A stretch of DNA of 64,000 nt from Variovorax sp. E3 (GTDB lineage: Bacteria; Pseudomonadota; Gammaproteobacteria; Burkholderiales; Burkholderiaceae_C): NCBI RefSeq assembly GCF_016082275.1, contig NZ_MOWM01000017.1, positions 1-64,000 on the forward strand. Reading direction: 5' to 3'. Below are positions 56,945-64,000 of this stretch, piece by piece (positions within the stretch are counted from its first letter, which is position 1; the number at the start of each line of letters is the position of its first letter). Both the position numbers and the translations under genes were made by a program. Under the pieces are notes generated by a model, which worked only from the letters and a program-made list of their open reading frames with translations, ran no database searches and was not told the origin of the DNA.

Positions 56945-57910
56945 ATGAAACCCATTCACCGCCTTCTCGCGGCCGGCCTTGCGCTGGCTGCCTCCGCCGC
57001 ATCCGCGGACACCTGGCCTTCGAAACCGATCACCTTCGTCGTGCCCACGGCCCCGGCCGGATCGACCGACATCATGGCGCGGCTAGTGGGCGAGCCGCTG
57101 CAGCGCGCACTGGGCCAGCCCGTGGTGGTCGACAACAAGCCCGGCGCCAGCGGCAACATCGGCGCGGAGTTCGTGGCGCGCGCCGCGCCCGACGGCTACA
57201 CGCTGCTGATGCAGTACTCGGGCTACCACGTGGGCAACCCGTCGCTCTATCCGAACCTCAAGTGGAGCCCGACCAGGGACTTCGTGCCCGTCGCGATGGT
57301 CATGCGCGCGCCGCACGTGGTCGCGGTCAGCGGAAAGCTGCCGGTGAACTCGATGAAGGAGCTCATCGAGTACGGCAAGAAGAAGGAGGGCGGGCTGTTC
57401 TACGCCTCGTCGGGCAACGGCTCGATCCAGCACATCGCGGGCGAGCTGCTGTCGCGCCAGGCGAAGCAGGCGATGACGCACGTGCCGTACAAGGGCTCGG
57501 GGCCGGCGATCAACGACCTGATCTCGGGCAACGTCGACATGTTCATCACCACGCCGCCTTCGGTCATCGGGCACTTCGGCACCGGGCGCATCAAGGCGCT
57601 GGCGTACACGGGCAGCAAGCGGCACCCGTCGATGCCGAATGTTCCGACCTCGGCCGAAGCGGGGTTGCCGGGCTACGAGGTGGAGTCGTGGTTCGCGGTG
57701 TTCGCGCCGGCGAAGACGCCGCCCGAGGTGGTCGCCAAGCTGAGCGCGGAGATCCGCAAGATCGTCGAGAGCGAGTCGTTCCGCAAGAAGGTCGACGACC
57801 AGGGCGCCTTCGCGACCTACATGGATTCGCCGACGCTTGCCAAATTTGTCGACCAGGAACTGGCGGCGTGGTCGAAGGTCATCAAGTCGGCGGACATCAA
57901 GCCCGACTGA
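56945..57910 (+). CDS. Bug-family tripartite tricarboxylate transporter substrate-binding protein
   Basis: A 321-residue periplasmic binding protein with a Sec signal (IHRLLAAGLALAASAASADT). Bug hallmarks: WPSKPITFVVPTAPAGSTDI, ARLVGEPLQRALGQPVVVDN, KPGASGNIGAEFVARAAPDG, and later HVPYKGSGPAINDLISGNVD. Such proteins are abundant in Comamonadaceae and bind carboxylates, often without a cognate TctAB nearby, as here. Position after the CoA-transferase/lyase genes suggests their substrate is its ligand. Confidence 0.94.
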   Translation: MKPIHRLLAAGLALAASAASADTWPSKPITFVVPTAPAGSTDIMARLVGEPLQRALGQPVVVDNKPGASGNIGAEFVARAAPDGYTLLMQYSGYHVGNPSLYPNLKWSPTRDFVPVAMVMRAPHVVAVSGKLPVNSMKELIEYGKKKEGGLFYASSGNGSIQHIAGELLSRQAKQAMTHVPYKGSGPAINDLISGNVDMFITTPPSVIGHFGTGRIKALAYTGSKRHPSMPNVPTSAEAGLPGYEVESWFAVFAPAKTPPEVVAKLSAEIRKIVESESFRKKVDDQGAFATYMDSPTLAKFVDQELAAWSKVIKSADIKPD

Positions 57911-57920
57911 CCGGTGGGCC

Positions 57921-58067
57921 CTACAGCTTGACGTTGATGATCGAAAGAATGATCGCCGAGAGCGTCAGCGCGACCGGCAGCTTCTGCACGGCGAGCGCGT
58001 GGGCCCGGGCGACCGAGACCTGCGTTTGCAGCAAGAGGCTTCGTTCGGAATGGATGCGTGTGGACAT
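57921..58067 (-). CDS. Small membrane protein of 48 residues
   Basis: The frame starts MSTRIHSERSLLLQTQVSVA and ends with a hydrophobic C-terminal segment, LPVALTLSAIILSIINVKL. AGGAG lies seven bases before the ATG at 58067, an excellent ribosome site. It is a single-pass, tail-anchored design. It converges on the Bug gene. I do not recognise a family; its coding nature rests on the ribosome site and membrane segment. Confidence 0.55.
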   Translation of the reverse strand: MSTRIHSERSLLLQTQVSVARAHALAVQKLPVALTLSAIILSIINVKL

Positions 58068-58261
58068 TTCAGACTCCTGGGTGATTGCGGGCGCTGTGCC
58101 TGCATGGGCTCAACGATAGACCTCGGGGCCCGCGCCGGCGCGGGCGTTTCGACGACACGGCGTTTCCGTTTTCGCAACGATCCGGCGGAGTTCAGCTGGA
58201 ACTTCTCGCGGGCTCCAGGATCGGGCCGGCCGGTGTGCTGTGCTCACGCCCCCGAAGAGCG

Positions 58262-58827
58262 TCACCCCGCAATCAGCTTCTGCACCAGCTCGGCCGTCGT
58301 CGACGCCGCGTACTTGCGCATCAACCGGGCCCGATGCAGCTCGACCGTGCGGTGGCTGATGCCGAGCGCCTTGCCGATCTCCTTGGAGGTCAGCCCGCGC
58401 ATCACCTGCGCCGCCACCTCGCGCTCGCGCGGCGTGAGCTCTGCCTTCACCGCGCGCCGCGAACCCAGGTCTTCGAAAGTCCAGATCCCGGCCTCGTGCG
58501 GCGCGCGCGGTTCAGGGCGTGCCCCGTCACGTGGCACCAGAAAGTCTCCCCCGCAATCGAGCCGTGCAGCCCGCCCAGCCGCTTCATCATGCGGTTGTCG
58601 GCGTAGTGCCCGCTGGCGTTCAGGAAGGGTTCCATGCGCTTGCCGATGCGCTCGAACTCCTCCATGCTCGGGTAGAGGATGCTGAACGAATGCCCCACCA
58701 GCGCGGAGGGCGTTGCGCCGAAAATCTCGCATACCCGCTCGTTGCACGCCACGATGGTGCGGTTGCGCGACACCACCATGCCGACGGGCGCATGTTCAAA
58801 AGCCAGCCGGTAATCGATCTCCTGCAT
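58262..58827 (-). CDS. PAS-LuxR (NarL-type HTH) transcriptional regulator (one apparent frameshift)
   Basis: About 188 residues after repair. A single PAS domain spans residues 1-110 (YRLAFEHAPVGMVVSRNRTI, VCEIFGATPSALVGHSFSIL, TFWCHVTGHALN). A break near 58505 in CGCGCGC is repaired by one base into PHEAGIWTFEDLGS, then the C-terminal HTH AELTPREREVAAQVMRGLTS, KEIGKALGISHRTVELHRAR. No receiver domain is present, so the PAS domain itself senses a ligand. It is divergent from the CoA-transferase pair, with an inverted repeat in between. Confidence 0.9.
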
Positions 58828-58846
58828 CGGGTGTCACCATTACGAA

Positions 58847-58872
58847 ATACTACGTATACGAGTAGGTAGTAT
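58847..58872. promoter_or_regulatory. Candidate LuxR-type operator before scoA
   Basis: ATACTAC (58847-58853) and GTAGTAT (58866-58872) form a perfect seven-base inverted repeat around a 12-base centre, in the 94-base spacer between the PAS-LuxR regulator and scoA. The TAC-rich half-sites and overall size suit NarL-family HTH proteins. Confidence 0.5.
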
Positions 58873-58921
58873 CGTTCAAGGCTTTCCCACCCACTCTCCA
58901 TTCATCCATCAAGGAGCCCGA

Positions 58922-59734
58922 GTGAACAAGATTTATCCCTCCGCAGACGCGGCACTCAAGGGGGTCGTGGCCGACGGGCAGATGCTCGCGGTCGGCGGCT
59001 TCGGCCTGTGCGGCATTCCCGAAGCGCTGATCGACGCGCTCAAGGACTCCGGCGTGCAGAACCTCACCGTCGTTTCCAACAACGCGGGCGTCGACGGTTT
59101 CGGCCTCGGCAAGCTGCTCGAGACGCGCCAGATCAAGAAGATGATCGCGTCCTACGTCGGCGAGAACAAGGAGTTCGAGCGCCAGTACCTGGCGGGCGAA
59201 CTGGCCCTCGAATTCACGCCCCAGGGCACGCTGGCCGAGAAGCTGCGCGCCGGCGGCGCCGGCATTCCGGCCTTCTTCACCAAGACCGGCGTGGGCACGC
59301 AAGTGGCCGAAGGCAAGGAACTGCGCGAGTTCGGCGGCGAAACCTACGTCATGGAACATTCGCTGGTGCCCGACGTGGCGCTGGTGAAGGCCGACGTGGC
59401 CGACAAGTCGGGCAACCTGCGCTTTCGCCTGACCGCGCGCAACTTCAACCCGGCCGCCGCGATGGCCGGCAAGATCTGCATCGTCGAGGTCGAGAAGATC
59501 GTCGAAGTGGGCGAGCTGGCCCCTGACGACATCCACCTGCCGGGCATCTACGTGCACCGCATCGTGCTCAACGCCAACCCCGAAAAGCGCATCGAGAAGC
59601 GCACCGTGAGCGCCGCCGCGCCGGCCGATGCGGCCGCCGCCAAGGTCGAGGCCCAGGCCGTCATCGCCCAGGCCGCCGCCGGCAGCGAAGTGCCCGTGCC
59701 CACCGTGCCCGCCAACAAGAAAGAAGGAGCCTGA
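58922..59734 (+). CDS. scoA: 3-oxoacid CoA-transferase subunit A
   Basis: A 270-residue alpha subunit: [20 protein letters not shown] near residue 23, [40 protein letters not shown] and [20 protein letters not shown]. Together with ScoB it transfers CoA from succinyl-CoA to acetoacetate or a related 3-oxoacid. The C-terminus has an Ala/Pro-rich extension ([20 protein letters not shown]) beyond the usual about 235 residues. The GTG start has AAGGAG upstream. It is followed by scoB one base after the stop. Confidence 0.96.
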   Translation: MNKIYPSADAALKGVVADGQMLAVGGFGLCGIPEALIDALKDSGVQNLTVVSNNAGVDGFGLGKLLETRQIKKMIASYVGENKEFERQYLAGELALEFTPQGTLAEKLRAGGAGIPAFFTKTGVGTQVAEGKELREFGGETYVMEHSLVPDVALVKADVADKSGNLRFRLTARNFNPAAAMAGKICIVEVEKIVEVGELAPDDIHLPGIYVHRIVLNANPEKRIEKRTVSAAAPADAAAAKVEAQAVIAQAAAGSEVPVPTVPANKKEGA

Positions 59735-59735
59735 G

Positions 59736-60374
59736 ATGCCCTGGACCCAAGACCAGATGGCGGCCCGCGCCGCGCAAGAACTCGAAGACGGCTTCTACGT
59801 CAACCTCGGCATCGGCATTCCCACGCTCGTGGCCAACCACACCGGCACCAAGGAAGTGTGGCTGCAGAGCGAAAACGGCATGCTCGGCATCGGCCCGTTC
59901 CCGACCGAAGAAAACGTCGACGCCGACCTGATCAACGCTGGCAAGCAGACGGTCACTACGCTGCCCGGCTCGGCCATCTTCGGCAGCCATGACAGCTTCG
60001 CGATGATCCGCGGCGGCAAGATCAACCTGTCGATCCTGGGCGCCATGCAGGTGAGCGTCAAGGGCGACCTCGCCAACTGGATGATCCCCGGCAAGATGGT
60101 CAAGGGCATGGGCGGCGCGATGGACCTGGTGGCCGGCGTGAAGCGCGTGATCGTGCTGATGGAACACGTGGCCAAGAAGAAGGACGGCACCGAGGACCTG
60201 AAGATCCTCGAGGCCTGCACCCTGCCGCTGACCGGCGTGGGCGTGGTCGACCGCATCATCACCGACCTGGCCGTGATGGACGTGGTGCCCGAGGGCCTGA
60301 AGGTCGTCGAGCTGGCACCGGGCGTGAGCTTCGATGCACTGCAGGCCAAGACGGGCGCCAGGCTGATCCCGTAA
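59736..60374 (+). CDS. scoB: 3-oxoacid CoA-transferase subunit B
   Basis: A 212-residue beta subunit. [20 protein letters not shown] is followed by the catalytic Glu in [20 protein letters not shown], then [20 protein letters not shown] and [20 protein letters not shown]. The SENG motif forms the enzyme-CoA thioester. It pairs with ScoA; a terminator follows 44 bases after the stop. Confidence 0.97.
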   Translation: MPWTQDQMAARAAQELEDGFYVNLGIGIPTLVANHTGTKEVWLQSENGMLGIGPFPTEENVDADLINAGKQTVTTLPGSAIFGSHDSFAMIRGGKINLSILGAMQVSVKGDLANWMIPGKMVKGMGGAMDLVAGVKRVIVLMEHVAKKKDGTEDLKILEACTLPLTGVGVVDRIITDLAVMDVVPEGLKVVELAPGVSFDALQAKTGARLIP

Positions 60375-60418
60375 CGGCACCGGACGGCAAGCGGGGCGCA
60401 CGGCGCAACGACAACGAA

Positions 60419-60451
60419 GGGCAGGGCCGCGAAAGCGGGCCCTGCCTTTTT
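60419..60451 (+). terminator. Rho-independent terminator after scoAB
   Basis: GGGCAGGGCCGC-GAAA-GCGGGCCCTGCC followed by TTTTT: a long G+C stem with one bulged base, a GAAA tetraloop and a clear T run. Confidence 0.92.
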
Positions 60452-60467
60452 GCTTTGGAGAACGGAA

Positions 60468-61862
60468 ATGAATGCGAGCGAAGTTCTGCGCGACATCTGG
60501 CGGCGCGCGGGCCTGCCGGAAGAAGCCCTGTCATTGGCGCGGCTCACGGGCGCGGACCCGGTGCTGCCGTCTTCCTTCGCGGTCGGCAGCGCGGCGCAGA
60601 GCACCGTGGCGGCGGCAGCGCTGGCGGCCTGCGAGCTCGGGCATCTGCGTGGTGCGGCGCGCCAGCAGGTCGGTGTTGACATGCTGCACGCGGCGCTCGA
60701 ATGCACGGGCTGGTTCAGCCTCGACGGACAAGTGCCCGACCCATGGGATGCGTTCTCGGGGCTCTATCGCTGCGCCGACGGCTGGGTGCGCGTGCACGCG
60801 AATTTCGCGCACCACCGCGACGGCGCGCTGCGCTTGATGAAGCTCGACCCCGCCGTGGCAACGCGAGCGGACGCCGAGGCCGCCATGGCCACCTGGCATG
60901 CGCGCGATTTCGAAGACGCGGCGGCGGCCGCCGGACTGGTCGCGACCGCGCTGCGACGTTTCGATGAGTGGGACGCCACGCCGCAGGGGCAGGCCATGGC
61001 CGCGCAGCCGCTCTTCACCATCGAGCGCATCGGCGACGCGCCGCCGCTGGCGTTGCCACCGCTGCGCGAAGACCAGCGGCCGCTGTCGGGTGTGCGCGTG
61101 CTGGACCTGACACGCGTCCTGGCCGGACCGGTGGGCGGGCGTTCTCTCGCGGCCTACGGCGCCAACGTGATGCTCGTGAATTCGCCGAAGCTGCCGAACA
61201 TCAGCGCCATCGCGGACACCAGCCGGGGCAAGCTGTCGGCGCATGTGGATCTGCAGACCGAGGAAGGGCGCGCGGCACTGCAACGGCTCGTCGCCGACGC
61301 GCATGTGTTCGTGCAGGGCTACCGGCCGGGCGGGCTCGCGGCGCGCGGCTTCGGACCGGAAGAACTGGCGCGGCAACGGCCGGGCATCGTGTGCGTGTCG
61401 CTCAGCGCGTACGGCACGCAGGGGCCTTGGGCGAATCGGCGCGGATTCGATTCGCTGGTGCAGACGGCCATGGGTTTCAACCACGCCGAGGGCGAGGCGG
61501 CCGGCGACGGCAAGCCGAAGCCGCTGCCCATGCAGATCCTCGACGAGGCGACCGGCTACCTGATCGCTTTCGGCGCCGCCGCCGCGATGTGGCGCCAGCA
61601 GCAGGAGGGCGGAAGCTGGCATGTGCGGGTGTCGCTGGCGCAAACGGGGCAGTGGCTGCGCGGGCTGGGGCGCGTGCCGGGCGGGCTGTCGATTCCGAAG
61701 CCAAGCTTCGACGCATACGTCGAAACATCGGACTCCGGATTCGGCCGGCTGGCGGCGCTGCGCCACAGCGCGCAACTGTTGCGAACGCCCGCCGCATGGA
61801 CGCGGCCGTCGATGCCGCCGGGCAGCCATCCGGCAGTGTGGCCGCCCCTTGCGATGGCGTGA
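60468..61862 (+). CDS. CaiB/BaiF family CoA-transferase (second in window)
   Basis: A 464-residue class III CoA-transferase with an N-terminal extension of about 200 residues related to a second family domain (MNASEVLRDIWRRAGLPEEA, LYRCADGWVRVHANFAHHRD). The core reads LSGVRVLDLTRVLAGPVGGR, LSAHVDLQTEEGRAALQRLV and GPWANRRGFDSLVQTAMGFN, with Asp in RRGFDSL at the usual catalytic position. Its acyl substrate is unknown. It stands alone between the scoAB terminator and the TonB receptor. Confidence 0.9.
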   Translation: MNASEVLRDIWRRAGLPEEALSLARLTGADPVLPSSFAVGSAAQSTVAAAALAACELGHLRGAARQQVGVDMLHAALECTGWFSLDGQVPDPWDAFSGLYRCADGWVRVHANFAHHRDGALRLMKLDPAVATRADAEAAMATWHARDFEDAAAAAGLVATALRRFDEWDATPQGQAMAAQPLFTIERIGDAPPLALPPLREDQRPLSGVRVLDLTRVLAGPVGGRSLAAYGANVMLVNSPKLPNISAIADTSRGKLSAHVDLQTEEGRAALQRLVADAHVFVQGYRPGGLAARGFGPEELARQRPGIVCVSLSAYGTQGPWANRRGFDSLVQTAMGFNHAEGEAAGDGKPKPLPMQILDEATGYLIAFGAAAAMWRQQQEGGSWHVRVSLAQTGQWLRGLGRVPGGLSIPKPSFDAYVETSDSGFGRLAALRHSAQLLRTPAAWTRPSMPPGSHPAVWPPLAMA

Positions 61863-61890
61863 AATATCGGACATCTCCCCGGGTTTGCAA

Positions 61891-61907
61891 ATGCAATCTT
61901 GTTGCAT
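61891..61907. promoter_or_regulatory. Palindrome before the TonB-dependent receptor
   Basis: ATGCAA-TCTTG-TTGCAT is a perfect 17-base inverted repeat, 51 bases before the receptor start, in a locally A/T-rich stretch. Size and place suit a metal- or ligand-responsive repressor; it does not match the standard Fur 19-mer well. Confidence 0.5.
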
Positions 61908-61957
61908 CTATTGGAAATGAGAGGCAATATCGAGCGCAATAAAGGGGAGTGAGAAAA

Positions 61958-64000
61958 ATGACAAAGAGATCTTTGGCGTTGCGGCGTTCGCAACTGCCTG
62001 GCATGGCCGTGTTCGCTGTCGTCGTGAGCACGCTGGCCCATTCGGAAACACTGCCGTCGGTCACGATCGACGCGCGCACCAACCAGGGCTCAATGCGGCC
62101 GGGTGCCTTGCACGACGAGCTGGTGCGCACCGAATCCATCAGCGCCCGCAGCATCGAACGCTCGGGCGCCACCAACGTCAACGAAGCGGTCGACAAGCAG
62201 CCGGGCATCGCGGTGCAGGTGGAGTGCTCGATCTGCAACGTGCGAAACGTGTTGCTGAACAACCTCCCGGGGCGCTACACCACCTTGCTGATCGACGGCA
62301 TTCCGATCTATTCGTCGGTGTCTTCGGCGTATGGGCTGGACAGCGTGAGCGTCGATGGCCTCGAGCGCATCGACATTGCGCGCGGGGCGGGTGCGAGCCT
62401 CATCGCGCCCGAGGCGTTGGCCGGCACCGTCAACCTGGTGACCAAGCGTCCGACCGAGCCGGTGGCCAAGCTGCGAACGCAGGCCGGCAGTTTCGGCTCG
62501 CGGCTGGCCGAGACCTATCTCGCCAAGCCGCTGGACGGCGGCGCGTTCACGGTCAGCGGCAGCTACAACCGGCACGACTCGGTCGACGCGAATGGCGACG
62601 GCATTTCCGAATACACCGGCTACGACCGCCGCATGCTCGGAATCGGCGGCTTCGTGGACGACCTGGGCGGCTTCAAGGTTCGCAGCCGCATCGACCTGGT
62701 CGACGAGAAGCGCGGCGGTGGCGCGCTCGGCCGCGACTACGGAGCCATCAAGGCCAGCAACAGCGGCAACCCTTTCAACTTCACGCGCGGGCCGAACGGC
62801 TCGCCCTTCGTCGATGGCTGGGTGGTTCCTGAAAACGGCGAGTTCAAGCCGTACGACAGCGGACGCGGCGGCTTCTCTGAAATCATCTTCACCAAGCGCA
62901 GCCAGCTCGTCGCGTCGGGCGAGCGCCGGCTCGGCGACGGCAAGCTCCGACTGGCCTTTGGCGCGGCGCACCACCAGCAGGACAGCTTCTACGAACTCGC
63001 GACCTACGTCGGCGACCAGAAGCAGTATTACGCCGAGGCCAGCTACCAGTTGCCCGTCGGCACGTGGCTCTTGACCTCGGGCGCGAGCTACCGCTACGAG
63101 AACCTGCGCAGCCACGGCAGCACCAACGCCGGCGTGCCGGTCAACGGCATCGACAACTACACCTTCAAGGTGCCCGGCGCATTCTTCCAGGCGTACCGGA
63201 GCTTTCTGGACGACGCACTCGAGGTCAACGCGTCGATGCGCTACGACAAGCACAGCGCCTACGGCGGCATCGCTTCGCCGCGATTCAACGCGCTGTACCA
63301 CCACACGCCGATGCTCGCGAGCCGCTTCAGCGTGGGCAAGGGGTTCCGCGCGCCCACGAGCTTCTTCGAGCAGGACCACGGCATTCTCGATACGCTGCGC
63401 ATCGACCGCCGCATCACGAAGCCCGAGATCTCGCACAACCTCGGCTACGCGCTGAACTACGCCGACGACCGGCTCGCCGTGACCGCGTCGTACAACTTCA
63501 ACCGCATCAAGAACTTCGCGCTGCTCGACCCCGGCCAGTTCGACGCGAACGGCGAGCCCATCACGGTGTTCACGAGTGCCACCCGACCGGTGACGGTGCA
63601 AGGGGTGGACCTGAACCTGTCTTACCAGCTCACGCCCGCGCTCACCGTCTCGGGCGGCGGCGAGCTCTACACATACCGCTTCCCGGCCGGCACCCTGATC
63701 TTCGCCCGGCCGAAGGCCAAGGCCTTCTTCGGTCTGGACTATGAAGGCGGCGCATGGGACCTGAGCGCAAAGCTGGTCGTGACCGGGCCGATGGACCTGA
63801 ACAGGTTCCATGACGACGGCAGCGGCAGCCAGAACCGCTTCAACTTCGACGGCACGACCAAGCGCACGAAGAGCCCGACCTTCGCCACCCTCGACGTGCG
63901 GGCCGAATACGCCGTCAACTCCCGCCTGTCGCTGTATGCGGGCGCGGACAACCTCTTCAATTACCGGCAATCGAAGAAGGAGAGTTTCCTCTGGGTATCG
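61958..64000 (+). CDS. TonB-dependent outer-membrane receptor (3' end outside window)
   Basis: An open frame runs from the ATG at 61958 (preceded by AGGGGAG) to the window end without a stop: 681 codons. A signal segment (GMAVFAVVVSTLAHSETLP) is followed by a short TonB-box-like stretch (SVTIDARTNQGSM) and the plug: ISARSIERSGATNVNEAVDK, QPGIAVQVECSICNVRNVLL, YTTLLIDGIPIYSS and VDGLERIDIARGAGASLIAP. Barrel strands fill the rest (GAFTVSGSYNRHDSVDANGD, FRAPTSFFEQDHGI, FATLDVRAEYAVNSRLSLYA, ADNLFNYRQSKKES). The plug contains ECSICN, a Cys-x-x-Cys. Likely substrate is a metal chelate or cofactor, not further predictable. Confidence 0.92.
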   Translation, partial: MTKRSLALRRSQLPGMAVFAVVVSTLAHSETLPSVTIDARTNQGSMRPGALHDELVRTESISARSIERSGATNVNEAVDKQPGIAVQVECSICNVRNVLLNNLPGRYTTLLIDGIPIYSSVSSAYGLDSVSVDGLERIDIARGAGASLIAPEALAGTVNLVTKRPTEPVAKLRTQAGSFGSRLAETYLAKPLDGGAFTVSGSYNRHDSVDANGDGISEYTGYDRRMLGIGGFVDDLGGFKVRSRIDLVDEKRGGGALGRDYGAIKASNSGNPFNFTRGPNGSPFVDGWVVPENGEFKPYDSGRGGFSEIIFTKRSQLVASGERRLGDGKLRLAFGAAHHQQDSFYELATYVGDQKQYYAEASYQLPVGTWLLTSGASYRYENLRSHGSTNAGVPVNGIDNYTFKVPGAFFQAYRSFLDDALEVNASMRYDKHSAYGGIASPRFNALYHHTPMLASRFSVGKGFRAPTSFFEQDHGILDTLRIDRRITKPEISHNLGYALNYADDRLAVTASYNFNRIKNFALLDPGQFDANGEPITVFTSATRPVTVQGVDLNLSYQLTPALTVSGGGELYTYRFPAGTLIFARPKAKAFFGLDYEGGAWDLSAKLVVTGPMDLNRFHDDGSGSQNRFNFDGTTKRTKSPTFATLDVRAEYAVNSRLSLYAGADNLFNYRQSKKESFLWVS

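Noticed and set aside
58127..58144. GCCCGCGCC-GGCGCGGGC palindrome as a terminator
   Set aside because: It has no T run on either strand and lies upstream of the small membrane gene; in G+C-rich DNA such palindromes are not rare.
62090..63970. Minus-strand open frame of 626 codons at the right end
   Set aside because: Antisense to the TonB-dependent receptor, whose plug and barrel sequence is convincing and open to the window edge.

Overview
The window is about 67% G+C and gene-dense, with short spacers and many ATGA/GTGA stop-start overlaps. Its gene families (Bug-type binding protein, DctPQM TRAP transporter, ethanolamine lyase with a permease and no microcompartment, ETF-quinone oxidoreductase, OpgD, tandem glycine riboswitch before gcvT) point to a betaproteobacterium of the Burkholderiales, most likely a Comamonadaceae member close to Variovorax. 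That placement is inference from gene content. No rRNA, tRNA, CRISPR array, IS element or prophage is visible.

Layout. 1-1300: 5' part of gcvT under a tandem glycine riboswitch. 1.3-5.1 kb: small unknown genes, an Fsr-like MFS exporter and a divergent AraC regulator. 5.1-8.9 kb: a TRAP transporter with a DenD-like sugar-acid dehydrogenase. 9.0-11.2 kb: three unknown genes. 11.4-16.1 kb: ETF-QO, an SDR, a DMT transporter, a thioesterase and an unknown exported protein. 16.1-21.3 kb: a QseC/PmrB-like two-component pair divergent from two PAP2 phosphatases and eptA, an envelope/lipid A modification module with shared regulator-box candidates. 21.4-27.3 kb: an AhpD-like protein, a periplasmic GMC dehydrogenase (gamma, FAD and cytochrome subunits) and a HAD lipoprotein phosphatase. 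27.4-31.1 kb: eutC, eutB and permease. 31.2-35.4 kb: FKBP, opgD, an O-methyltransferase and an M24 peptidase-AIG2 fusion. 35.5-39.8 kb: an AcoR-like sigma-54 activator divergent from an aldehyde dehydrogenase with a well-matched sigma-54 promoter, then DUF779 and a molbindin. 39.8-41.9 kb: a membrane gluzincin overlapping a LysR regulator.

42.0-54.3 kb is the most unusual part: one long run of genes from a near-consensus sigma-70 promoter to a terminator. It encodes YjfI, PspA/IM30, a small unknown protein, YqiJ, a YqiK-type flotillin, a zinc-ribbon protein, an AAA+ ATPase of about 1750 residues, a phospholipase-D-fold protein and a CorA-like membrane protein. I read it as a membrane-surveillance or membrane-remodelling system. 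54.3-64.0 kb: a CoA-transferase/HMG-CoA-lyase-like/VOC/Bug catabolic operon, a 48-residue membrane protein, a PAS-LuxR regulator divergent from the 3-oxoacid CoA-transferase pair, a second CaiB family gene and the start of a TonB-dependent receptor.

Two window-wide observations matter. First, 15 genes carry 19 apparent frameshifts, and every one is repaired by adding a single base, almost always in a G/C run or CG repeat. This looks like systematic base loss in the sequence, so I annotate these as whole genes rather than pseudogenes. Second, three copies of a roughly 95-base hairpin element lie in intergenic DNA (one at 11.3 kb, a head-to-head pair at 52.5 kb). Their outer stems differ in sequence but keep pairing, and their G.T wobbles all lie on the same strand, as expected for a structured RNA.
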